Positions 18,128 to 25,181 of a stretch of 64,000 nt of DNA are shown here, piece after piece; positions within the stretch are counted from its first letter, which is position 1, and each line of letters begins with the position of its first letter. The translations under genes were made by a program, and so were the position numbers. The stretch spans positions 1 to 64,000 of the forward strand of contig SDZD01000013.1 of NCBI GenBank assembly GCA_004172935.1. Reading direction: 5' to 3'. The notes under the pieces were generated by a model, which was given only the letters and a program-made list of their open reading frames with translations, ran no database searches and had not been told where the DNA came from. The DNA comes from a bacterium. Lineage in GTDB: Bacteria; Armatimonadota; Abditibacteriia; Abditibacteriales; Abditibacteriaceae.

Positions 18128-18790
18128 ATGCGCATCTCTTCTCGCGTCATTGTCCCATCTCTTGGAATCGGCTTATGTGCCCTTTCACTCCCAGCATGGT
18201 CGCAAAAAAAATCCAAACCCGCCCCCGAATTCCCCGAAGAAATCCATAACTACCAGAGCTGGAAACAAGTCGCCCGCGAACGAGTCGAGATGGCTCCCGC
18301 CGTTGCCATGATGTGCGCTCCCGCTGGCCCCATTCCAATCGAGCGTCCCGATGCCAAAGGCACCGAAGGGCCACACGCGAAAAAGTTCCTTCGCGTCTAC
18401 GTCAACGAAATCGGCGAAGCCCAGATGGCCGAGCAAAAATATCCCCGCTTCCCCGTCGGCACCATCATCGTCAAACAAAAACTCCCTGTCATCCCCTCCA
18501 AAAACTCAAAGACTGGCACTCCCAAACCGCAACAAATCAGCTCTACCCCCGAATTACTGACAGTGATGCTCAAGCGCGAAGCAGGCTACAACCCCTCCAA
18601 CGGCGATTGGGAATTCATGGTTACGAACGGAGCAGGCGACGAAGTAACCGAACGCGGAAAACTCAAAAACTGCCAATCCTGCCACCTCCCTTATGCCAAA
18701 ACCGACTACATAGTCCGCTCCTACCTCCCCAAAGAAGTCCAGGCGGCCCTAAAAGACCTAGACGCTACGACAAACCCCAAACCCAACTAA
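18128..18790 (+). CDS. Exported cytochrome P460-like heme protein
   Basis: The 220-residue protein has a signal peptide (MRISSRVIVPSLGIGLCALSLPAWS, cut near residue 25). It has one c-type heme site, NCQSCHLPY, with C182, C185 and H186. The arrangement YQSWKQVARE near the start, FLRVYVNEIG in the middle, and KNCQSCH close to the end fits the cytochrome P460 family of small periplasmic heme proteins. The ATG at 18128 is chosen because the signal peptide begins there. The electron partner is not encoded nearby, so its physiological role is unknown. Confidence 0.78.
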   Translation: MRISSRVIVPSLGIGLCALSLPAWSQKKSKPAPEFPEEIHNYQSWKQVARERVEMAPAVAMMCAPAGPIPIERPDAKGTEGPHAKKFLRVYVNEIGEAQMAEQKYPRFPVGTIIVKQKLPVIPSKNSKTGTPKPQQISSTPELLTVMLKREAGYNPSNGDWEFMVTNGAGDEVTERGKLKNCQSCHLPYAKTDYIVRSYLPKEVQAALKDLDATTNPKPN

Positions 18791-19025
18791 AAACCTCTAC
18801 CACCCCTCAAGCCCCTTCTGCGTCTCCGCTGTAAAACCTTCCCATTGCGCCTTGGCGAGAACACCCTCTCTAAAAATCCTCTGTGCTTCTTATGCTCCTC
18901 TGTGTTCTCTGTGTTTAATTATCTCTTTCGCATCCTGAAAATACCGCGCCGACTCTGACACTCACCTAAAAGTTCCCGCCACACTTTGCCGTTCTCGCCG
19001 AACACGCGCGCAATTTGCCCTGTCT

Positions 19026-19895
19026 ATGAGGTTGATGAAACGCACATTCGCCATCTTGAACGTAGCCCTGTTGGGCGCAACTCTCGCATTGCCTCTCATG
19101 GCCGATACCCCCGCCAACAAGCGCCCCCAGTACGGCCCCAACGACCGTCCCGTCCCCTTGCCAGTCCCACAGGATGTTGTTGAAGGCGAAGCCTATTTCT
19201 TAGAGCGCATCGCCATCCCGCCCGATTCCAAACTCTTCGTCACTCTTGTTGGCCGCGTAGCTGGCGCCGAATATCTGCCCCTCGCCTCCACCATCACACA
19301 GGCCCGCAACGGCACCACACAATTCCGCTTGCTCGTGCCACAAGGCATGTCTCCCAAGGGGCCATATCGCCTTCAGGCATGGGTAGTCGCCAATAATCGC
19401 CTCATCATGAACGGCGCCAACCCACAGACCACGCTCAACTCGCTCTCAGACAAAGCCCGCATCCGCCTCAAGATGGCCCCAGCGCCTCAAAACATTGATG
19501 GCATCGGCGACGACAAACCTCTGCCCAGCGAGGGCACAACAACAGTGGAAACCCCAGCAACGACAACTGACACAGTGCGCGGCACTGTCACCAAGCGCGA
19601 CCGCCGCGCCATGCTGCCCGACACCAAAATCGAAGTCACCGTCTCCGATGTCTCCCTCGCCGACGCCCCCGCCAAAGTAGTAGGACGGCAGACAATCGCC
19701 AGCGAAGGAAAACAAGTGCCCTTTTCCTTCGCCGTCCCCATCAATGCCGCCGACTTAGTTGCCAACCACACCTACTCCCTCTCGGTACGCGTAACCGAAG
19801 GCGGCAGACTTACCTACATCACCGACACCCAGATACCAGTCACACCCGAAAACTGGAACAAACCGTTCACAGTCAACCTAACCTCTGTCAGATAA
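19026..19895 (+). CDS. Exported protein with two YbaY/YscW-like domains
   Basis: The 289-residue protein has a signal peptide (MRLMKRTFAILNVALLGATLALPLMA). Residues about 50-145 (VVEGEAYFLERIAIPPDSKL through LRLLVPQGM and YRLQAWV) and about 180-287 (VRGTVTKRDRRAMLPDTKIE through VPFSFAVPI and HTYSLSVRVTEGGRL) read as two copies of the YbaY/YscW-type beta-sandwich that is usually single and lipid-anchored. No lipobox cysteine is present, so it is probably soluble in the periplasm or cell envelope. Function of the family is poorly known. The gene ends in an intrinsic terminator. Confidence 0.72.
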   Translation: MRLMKRTFAILNVALLGATLALPLMADTPANKRPQYGPNDRPVPLPVPQDVVEGEAYFLERIAIPPDSKLFVTLVGRVAGAEYLPLASTITQARNGTTQFRLLVPQGMSPKGPYRLQAWVVANNRLIMNGANPQTTLNSLSDKARIRLKMAPAPQNIDGIGDDKPLPSEGTTTVETPATTTDTVRGTVTKRDRRAMLPDTKIEVTVSDVSLADAPAKVVGRQTIASEGKQVPFSFAVPINAADLVANHTYSLSVRVTEGGRLTYITDTQIPVTPENWNKPFTVNLTSVR

Positions 19896-19910
19896 AGCTA
19901 AACCAAAAAA

Positions 19911-19940
19911 GAGCGGCGAATTAATTTCGCCGCTCTTTTT
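19911..19940 (+). terminator. Intrinsic terminator after the YbaY-like gene
   Basis: GAGCGGCGAA (19911-19920) pairs with TTCGCCGCTC (19926-19935) over the loop TTAAT and is followed by TTTTT. Confidence 0.88.
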
Positions 19941-19982
19941 CATTCGCCCAGTAGTTGCAACTGTTTCTTGATACGCGCCTGA
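19941..19982. repeat. Direct repeat, left copy: duplicated gene end
   Basis: This 42-bp stretch matches 21010-21051 at 39 of 42 positions. On the minus strand it encodes LQARIKKQLQLLGE and a stop, a near copy of the last residues (YQARIEKQLQLLGE) of the 90-residue gene at 21009-21281. It is a gene-end remnant with no gene attached. Confidence 0.88.
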
Positions 19983-19985
19983 AGA

Positions 19986-20201
19986 TTATTGATTCTTCTC
20001 CCAATTATCTCCCCACAAATGCCGCTTCTGCTTCTCGCTCAAAAAAACTCCGTGCGAATAATCATCTTTATCCTCTTCATTCGTAACTTGCATTCGAGAG
20101 AGCCAAGCATTCCAAGTAGCGATAAGTTCAGGCCAATCAAGGTTGGCAATATCTAAATCCTCTTCTGATAGGAACTCATCTCGCTCAACGTAATTAAACA
20201 C
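19986..20201 (-). CDS. Small acidic protein, partner of the preceding nucleotidyltransferase-like gene
   Basis: About 71 residues from the GTG at 20201 (or 73 from a TTG at 20207), overlapping the end of the upstream gene by 8-14 bases. The protein is acidic in the middle (TNEEDKDDYSHG) with tryptophans at WPELIATWNAWL and HLWGDNW. I do not recognise a family. The overlap and the small size next to a nucleotidyltransferase-like protein suggest a two-component module, such as a toxin-antitoxin or enzyme-accessory pair, but this is inference. Confidence 0.6.
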   Translation of the reverse strand: MFNYVERDEFLSEEDLDIANLDWPELIATWNAWLSRMQVTNEEDKDDYSHGVFLSEKQKRHLWGDNWEKNQ

Positions 20202-21012
20202 CCTCAACCTCCATAGGAAGAAACGTCATGGCTTCATCAATCATGATTTGATGCGCAGAACGCAAAGGTAGCTGGTTAATTTTCTTTTGAAGCAAAGACC
20301 AGTTATTCGACCAACCCTTTGCAGCCTTTGAATAAGAGGCGAGCCGCTTTTCATTGCGTTCCATCAAGTCGAATTGCTCTTCTGCAAGTGCTCGTTGCAA
20401 TTGAATTCGACTCACCCCAACTTGCCCTGCCAGAAGCAGAAGAGGACGCTCAGTTGATACGCGCTGGGCAAGTTCAGGATATTGCTTGGCGAACTCCATC
20501 AGATCGCGGGCGCTACGACTTTGCAATAATTGGTCTTCAATCGACATTTTACGAGCCAAATCTCCTATCACTGCATAATCACGCTCACGATCCGTTTTTT
20601 TCAGGTCAGCCAATCGGCGAAGGTCAATAGTGGGAACTTCTAACCCTCCATTATCTCCACGTTCCTGCTCGTCCCAAAGCTTCGTTAGGTCCTCACTTGA
20701 TATTCTTGGTGGGCAAGTCACAAAATCACAGCGCGCCCGGTATCCCTCGGTCATGAACTCAAAGTGGGCGCTCCACCCCCCGCTCATCCAACGAGCATCA
20801 AGAGGCGCTCCCAAACGATAACGAGCGCCATACCCTTCCAAGACCCCCAAAATAAAATTAAGTGACTCAGGCTCTCGGCGAACAATCCAATCGCCATCTT
20901 TCGATGCCATCGCTAGTCGATGCAGGACAACAGCTTGCCCTGAAGATAAGATGGCACGTAGCTCCCCGCGATTAAATTCATTCGTTAAATTAACGTAGAT
21001 ATTGCCAGTCAT
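20194..21012 (-). CDS. Hypothetical protein, possible nucleotidyltransferase fold
   Basis: The 272-residue protein starts MTGNIYVNLTNEFNRGELR; the ATG at 21012 overlaps the stop of the upstream gene by 4 bases, which fixes the start. The first 170 residues contain RLGAPLDARWMSGGWSAHFE, CDFVTCPPRI and LADLKKTDRERDYAVIGDLA. The last of these resembles the K-x-x-R-x-K-D-Y segment at the end of minimal nucleotidyltransferase-like proteins, which is why I suspect that fold; a catalytic GSxxxGxxxxxSDxD motif is not visible. The C-terminal third is helical. Function unknown. Confidence 0.6.
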   Translation of the reverse strand: MTGNIYVNLTNEFNRGELRAILSSGQAVVLHRLAMASKDGDWIVRREPESLNFILGVLEGYGARYRLGAPLDARWMSGGWSAHFEFMTEGYRARCDFVTCPPRISSEDLTKLWDEQERGDNGGLEVPTIDLRRLADLKKTDRERDYAVIGDLARKMSIEDQLLQSRSARDLMEFAKQYPELAQRVSTERPLLLLAGQVGVSRIQLQRALAEEQFDLMERNEKRLASYSKAAKGWSNNWSLLQKKINQLPLRSAHQIMIDEAMTFLPMEVEGV

Positions 21013-21281
21013 TCGCCCAGTAGTTGCAACTGCTTCTCGATACGCGCTTGATAGCGCGGCAGTTCCAGTTCGCGCGCTGCACTCAACATCTCGTGCCAGA
21101 AATCGGGTTCGACAGGCGTTGCCGCCCCGCACTCTTCGAGCGCACTCAGCGCCGCGCGCCAGTCTTTGCGCTTAAGTGCCCCATCGAAAAAAGCCAGGTT
21201 CTGCAAATCGAGGTCTTCCCCGGTATGAATCAAAACGCGATGCGCGTTTTCGAGGTGACTTTTGATGCTGTCGTAATTCAT
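21009..21281 (-). CDS. Small hypothetical protein whose 3' end is duplicated nearby
   Basis: The 90-residue protein runs from MNYDSIKSHLENAHRV to YQARIEKQLQLLGE and is predicted to be mostly helical and soluble. The ATG at 21281 is preferred to a TTG at 21311. It starts soon after the argG terminator and overlaps the next gene by ATGA. Its last 14 codons recur at 19941-19982 beyond two further genes. No family is recognised; the size and context are compatible with an antitoxin or immunity protein. Confidence 0.6.
   Translation of the reverse strand: MNYDSIKSHLENAHRVLIHTGEDLDLQNLAFFDGALKRKDWRAALSALEECGAATPVEPDFWHEMLSAARELELPRYQARIEKQLQLLGE
21010..21051. repeat. Direct repeat, right copy: gene end in its native place
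   Basis: This 42-bp stretch is the 3' end of the 90-residue gene and matches 19941-19982 with three mismatches, two silent-type and one giving E to K. The copies bracket a unit of about 1.07 kb holding two genes. Confidence 0.88.
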
Positions 21282-21333
21282 TGTGAAGGGGTCAATATAC
21301 AATGCCCGCAACTAGGCGCAATGCAAAAAAGAA

Positions 21334-21360
21334 AAAGGGCGAACACATGGTTCGCCCTTT
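21334..21360 (-). terminator. Intrinsic terminator of argG
   Basis: AAAGGGCGAAC (21334-21344) pairs with GTTCGCCCTTT (21350-21360) across five bases; on the minus strand it is followed by a run of T (TTTTTCTTTTTT), directly after the argG stop. The GGGCGAAC stem and most of the loop also occur at 36282-36302. Confidence 0.85.
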
Positions 21361-21368
21361 CAGTTCAA

Positions 21369-22622
21369 TTATTCGCTCTCTGTCGTGGTCTCGCTGTTGC
21401 CAGTCAGAACTGGCAGGTCGGTTGCCCCGCCACTGAGCTGATACTTCGTCTGCGTTTGCAGCGGCAAGCCCCACAATTTGATGAAACCGAGCGCGGCATC
21501 CGAATCGAAGGTGTCTCCTTCGTCGTAAGTCGCTAATTCATAGCGATACAACGACTTCGGCGACTTGCGGCCAACCACCATCGAGGTGCCCTTGAAGAAT
21601 TTCAGGCGCACCGTGCCTATCACGTTGCGCTGGCTCGACTCAACGAAGGCGCGCAAATCCTGGTGCAATGCCGAGAACCACAGGCCGTTGTAAATCATCT
21701 CCGAAATCTGGTTCGAGATGGTCGTCTTGAAACGGGCCTGATCGCGCGATAGCGTCATGTCCTCAAGCGCCGAATGCGCCTGATGCAGCACGACCGCAGC
21801 GGGCGACTCATAGATTTCGCGCGACTTGATACCCACCAAACGATTCTCGACGTGGTCGATACGGCCAATGCCATGTTCGCCCGCGATGTCGTTCAGCTTC
21901 TGAACCAGCGTCACGCCGTCCATCGTTTCGCCGTTTAGTGCAGTAGGAATACCGTTCTCGAAATCAATCTCGATGTATTCGGGCTTGTTCGGCGCGTCCT
22001 CTGGGTTCTTCGTCCACAGCCAAACTTCGGCTGGTGGCTCAACCCAGGGGTCTTCCAGAATTCCGGCCTCAATCGAGCGGCCCCACAGGTTCACGTCGGT
22101 CGAGTACGGCGAGTTCACCGAAGCGGGGATGGGAATATTGTTCAATCGAGCGTATTCGATTTCAGCGGGACGCGACAATTTCCACTCGCGCACAGGAGCG
22201 ATGATTTGCAGCGATGGGTCGAGAGCCGTCACTGATACATCCAGACGTACCTGATCGTTGCCTTTTCCGGTGCAACCATGCGCAACCGCCTTGGCGCCCA
22301 CTTCATGTGCGACATCCACCAACAGCTTCGCGATGAGCGGACGACCGATGGCCGTTGCCAACGGATACTCGCGCTCATAAATCGCGCCCGCTTGTAGCGC
22401 GGGGAACGCGAAATATTTTAAGAACAGGTCGCGTCCATCCATCACTATGGCATCGACTGCGCCAACTTGAAGCGCGCGCTCGCGAATGGCGGGCAAATCG
22501 CGCTCGCTACCAAGGTCGATGGTCAGCGCCACGACATCGTAGCCATAATTTTCTTTGATCCACTTAATGGCCACGCTGGTGTCAAGACCACCAGAATAGG
22601 CTAAAACAACTTTTTCAGGCAT
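21369..22622 (-). CDS. argG: Argininosuccinate synthase
   Basis: The enzyme joins citrulline and aspartate with ATP to make argininosuccinate. The 417-residue protein starts MPEKVVLAYSGGLDTSVAI, which carries the PP-loop SGGLDTS (residues 10-16). Other family signatures are HGCTGKGNDQVR, IIAPVREW, YSTDVNLWGRSIEAG and GIGRIDHVENRLVGIKSRE. Length is normal apart from a short Ser/Thr/Glu tail. It follows argF and a small membrane gene on the same strand and ends at a hairpin terminator. Confidence 0.97.
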   Translation of the reverse strand: MPEKVVLAYSGGLDTSVAIKWIKENYGYDVVALTIDLGSERDLPAIRERALQVGAVDAIVMDGRDLFLKYFAFPALQAGAIYEREYPLATAIGRPLIAKLLVDVAHEVGAKAVAHGCTGKGNDQVRLDVSVTALDPSLQIIAPVREWKLSRPAEIEYARLNNIPIPASVNSPYSTDVNLWGRSIEAGILEDPWVEPPAEVWLWTKNPEDAPNKPEYIEIDFENGIPTALNGETMDGVTLVQKLNDIAGEHGIGRIDHVENRLVGIKSREIYESPAAVVLHQAHSALEDMTLSRDQARFKTTISNQISEMIYNGLWFSALHQDLRAFVESSQRNVIGTVRLKFFKGTSMVVGRKSPKSLYRYELATYDEGDTFDSDAALGFIKLWGLPLQTQTKYQLSGGATDLPVLTGNSETTTESE

Positions 22623-22709
22623 GATTTAGAGGTTATCGGATGTCGAGCGCTGAGAGGACTGGCCCAACAAGGGCAGCCAAATAACGCTCTGACAAACGAA
22701 CTACTGCTT

Positions 22710-22919
22710 TCAAAATTTACCATCACGCGGCTTCTGTGCTTCCTTTTCAGCCGCGAGACGTTCTAATTCGCGCCTTTGGCGCTCCAATTCAGCGTTATTA
22801 CGCTTCAAATCACGGTGTAATTCCGCGAGTCGTTGCTGGTTTTGTGTCAGGCGCACCAGTAGCGCCATTCCCACCGCCACCGCGAAAAACAGGACGATGA
22901 CGAGCAAGATGATTTTCAT
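22710..22919 (-). CDS. Small membrane-anchored coiled-coil protein
   Basis: The 69-residue protein has one N-terminal membrane segment (IILLVIVLFFAVAVGMALLV) and then a charged coiled coil (QNQQRLAELHRDLKRNNAEL and onward). It resembles FtsL/DivIC-like or phage-shock-type small proteins only in general form. Its start overlaps the argF stop by 4 bases (ATGA), so it is translated with argF, although no link to arginine synthesis is apparent. Confidence 0.7.
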   Translation of the reverse strand: MKIILLVIVLFFAVAVGMALLVRLTQNQQRLAELHRDLKRNNAELERQRRELERLAAEKEAQKPRDGKF

Positions 22920-23863
22920 GCGTCTGTAGTAAGCGGGCGAGGTGTTGGACGCCCCTGTCCATCCATCAGATACACCAACACTGCTTTCTGCGCGTGCAAA
23001 CGGTTCTCGGCCTGCGCGAAAATTTCGGGAGCATGGAGTTCGAACGTTTCCGCGCTAATCTCCTCGCCACGATGCGCGGGCAAGCAATGCAACACCATCG
23101 CATCGGGCTTGGCGAAGCTCATCAGCTCTTCGTTGATCTGGAATGGTGGGAAGATTTGAAGCCGCTTGGCCGTTTCTTCTTCCTGTCCCATCGAAGTCCA
23201 TACGTCGGTGTAAACACAATCGGCTCCCGACACGGCTTCGCGAGGGTCATTAGTCAGCGTAACAGTGCCTTCCTCGCGCGCCTTTTGTACGAAATAAGGC
23301 ACTGGCTCATAACCTTCGGGCGTCGCGCACGAAAAATCCACGCCCAATTTCGCGCACAACAACATCAGCGAGTGACAGACATTGTTGCCATCGCCCACAT
23401 AAGCCACTTTGCGCCCATGCAACCCCTTGAACTCGTTCAGAGTCTGCAAATCGGCCAGAGCCTGACAGGGGTGCTCCGTATCCGACAGCGCATTGATGAC
23501 TGGGCGCCCTGCCCAATTCGCGAGTTCCACCACGGTTTCATGCGAGAACACGCGCGCCATAATGGCATCGCACATCCCACCTAACACGCGCGCCACATCG
23601 GCAACCACCTCGCGCTTGCCCAACCCAATATCAGCGGGCGCGAGATAAATCGCGTGCCCGCCGCAATGCGCCATCGCCGCCTCGAACGAAACGCGCGTGC
23701 GAAGCGAAGGCTTTTCAAATACCATCGCCAGCGTTTGCCCCCGCAAAAGCTCGAACTGATCCGAAGGTTCTTCGCGACGTTCGCGCTTAAGCCGCTTGGC
23801 CTCAGCCAACAGGAACATCGCGTCATCGCGCGTAAGATCTTGGATGGACAAGAAATGATTCAT
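22916..23863 (-). CDS. argF: Ornithine carbamoyltransferase
   Basis: The enzyme makes citrulline from ornithine and carbamoyl phosphate. The 315-residue protein has the carbamoyl-phosphate motif KPSLRTRVSFE (S53, R55, T56, R57), the HPCQALADLQT motif, and the ornithine-site motif HCLPAHRGEE with the catalytic cysteine C260. The HCLPAHRGEE motif favours OTC over aspartate carbamoyltransferase. It lies upstream of the small membrane gene and argG on the same strand. Confidence 0.95.
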   Translation of the reverse strand: MNHFLSIQDLTRDDAMFLLAEAKRLKRERREEPSDQFELLRGQTLAMVFEKPSLRTRVSFEAAMAHCGGHAIYLAPADIGLGKREVVADVARVLGGMCDAIMARVFSHETVVELANWAGRPVINALSDTEHPCQALADLQTLNEFKGLHGRKVAYVGDGNNVCHSLMLLCAKLGVDFSCATPEGYEPVPYFVQKAREEGTVTLTNDPREAVSGADCVYTDVWTSMGQEEETAKRLQIFPPFQINEELMSFAKPDAMVLHCLPAHRGEEISAETFELHAPEIFAQAENRLHAQKAVLVYLMDGQGRPTPRPLTTDA

Positions 23864-23876
23864 CTACCTATGAATT

Positions 23877-24542
23877 TTACCGTAGGGCAAAGGTCCATCT
23901 GCCTAAATGCGGAGAAGTAGTGAGAATATTCTGAGGCTCATGCCAAAGAACATGCCCATCAGCAAACGCATAGTTGGCATTCGCCTTCACAGCGGAACCG
24001 AGCGCGTAGTGAACGCGCGCTGGCGATAAGCCTTCTTTTTTCCATTCAGCGGGCAATTCCGTCTTAGCATAGCGGGCATCAGAGCTTACTCCTTCTCCAA
24101 ACAACACGATGCGCGCCGGGTCTATAACATCGGAAGAACCCCCTGATAGGCGCGCGTTGTAATAGTAATTCGTAAATCCAGAGGATGCAACTTGAGTAGA
24201 ACGGCGACTCGAATCTTTCGGACAATGCAAAATCTCGGTTTTTCGCATATAGGGCAAAATTAACCCGCCCCATCCGTAGTCCGCCGTTTGAATCGTAGCG
24301 GGGGGAAATCGCTCATCGTAATCCTGACTGTATAAGAGCATCGCCAAACTCAATTTGTTGAGATTCGAGATACAAGATGAGCGTTGCTTCATCTCACTCG
24401 TTCTCCCACCCCGATTCTCAACGAAAGCCTCAAGCGGACGCGAGATGTGAGGTGCATAAATCATTGCCCCAACTGCCAACAAAAAAAATGGCGGCATCAA
24501 CCACAAAATTTTTTCAGAGCGTGTCCACTTTTTGCGTTTCAT
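23877..24542 (-). CDS. DUF1559-like protein without a prepilin signal
   Basis: The 221-residue protein starts MKRKKWTRSEKILWLMPPFFLLAVGAMIY, an ordinary membrane anchor. It then joins the DUF1559 pattern at QRSSCISNLNKLSLAMLLYSQDYDERFPPA, continues with GGLILPYMRKTEILHCPKD, and ends with NYAFADGHVLWHEP. The FTLIELL helix and cleavage site seen in the other family members of the window are absent, so it cannot be processed as a pilin. The ATG at 24542 is the only start near the membrane segment. Role unknown; it may be a fixed receptor or assembly version of the domain. Confidence 0.75.
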   Translation of the reverse strand: MKRKKWTRSEKILWLMPPFFLLAVGAMIYAPHISRPLEAFVENRGGRTSEMKQRSSCISNLNKLSLAMLLYSQDYDERFPPATIQTADYGWGGLILPYMRKTEILHCPKDSSRRSTQVASSGFTNYYYNARLSGGSSDVIDPARIVLFGEGVSSDARYAKTELPAEWKKEGLSPARVHYALGSAVKANANYAFADGHVLWHEPQNILTTSPHLGRWTFALR

Positions 24543-24573
24543 GTGACTCTCGCATTTATTTATCCGTAAGCGC

Positions 24574-25140
24574 CTAATCCCCAACCGCAGGTGATAAAAG
24601 CAGCGACCATGTTTGCGGCCCCGCTACGCCATCGGTAATCAAGGCATTATCTTTCTGGAACAACTTAAGCACGCGGTCAGTTCCAGTCCCGAATATCCCA
24701 TCCACTTTAACTGCCCCATAAATAGGTTCGTGCCTATCGTCCTGTTGGGTATTCAGCAGCGTTTGCAATGCCCGCACAGCATCTCCCCGGTCGCCTTTCT
24801 TCAATCGCACAAGTAACTTCGGCCAAGATTGCGTCCCGACGATGCCATCAACTTTTAACCCCTTGGCACGCTGAAACGCTTTGATGGCGTTCTCAGTCTT
24901 ATTTGATCCCTTCGCATCGAAAACCCCAGTTGGAGTGCCTTTATAAAAGCCTTGATTGCGCAACAAATATTGCAGCGCCGCGAACTCGCCGACATATTGC
25001 CCATGCGACATGCGCTGGAATTTGGGCCAAAGCGAACGCCGACTTTCTTCTGCCGTAAAAGCTCGTGAACCAACAGGTTTTTGCGCCCAAAGTGGTGCAG
25101 CACTGCAAATGAGGGTGAGTCCCAGGAGAAAAGGTTTCAT
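24574..25140 (-). CDS. Secreted protein with two peptidoglycan-binding domains
   Basis: The 188-residue protein has a signal peptide (MKPFLLGLTLICSAAPLWAQ, cut after WA-Q near 19-20). Two PG_binding_1-type repeats follow: residues about 52-108 (FAALQYLLRNQGFYKGTPTG, IKAFQRAKGLKVDGIVGTQSW) and about 113-182 (VRALQTLLNTQ, LKLFQKDNALITDGVAGPQTW). Both end in the typical DGxxGxxTW-like pattern. It probably binds the cell wall; no catalytic domain is fused. Confidence 0.85.
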   Translation of the reverse strand: MKPFLLGLTLICSAAPLWAQKPVGSRAFTAEESRRSLWPKFQRMSHGQYVGEFAALQYLLRNQGFYKGTPTGVFDAKGSNKTENAIKAFQRAKGLKVDGIVGTQSWPKLLVRLKKGDRGDAVRALQTLLNTQQDDRHEPIYGAVKVDGIFGTGTDRVLKLFQKDNALITDGVAGPQTWSLLLSPAVGD

Positions 25141-25181
25141 TCCGCCCTCGCTAGTGCGTTTGTCATACCACTGTGAACACT

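Noticed and set aside
18880..18920. CTCTGTG-type repeats, similar to a CACAGAGACACAGAG sequence at 52592
   Set aside because: Such low-complexity sequences turn up in many genomes; two loose copies are not enough to define an element here.
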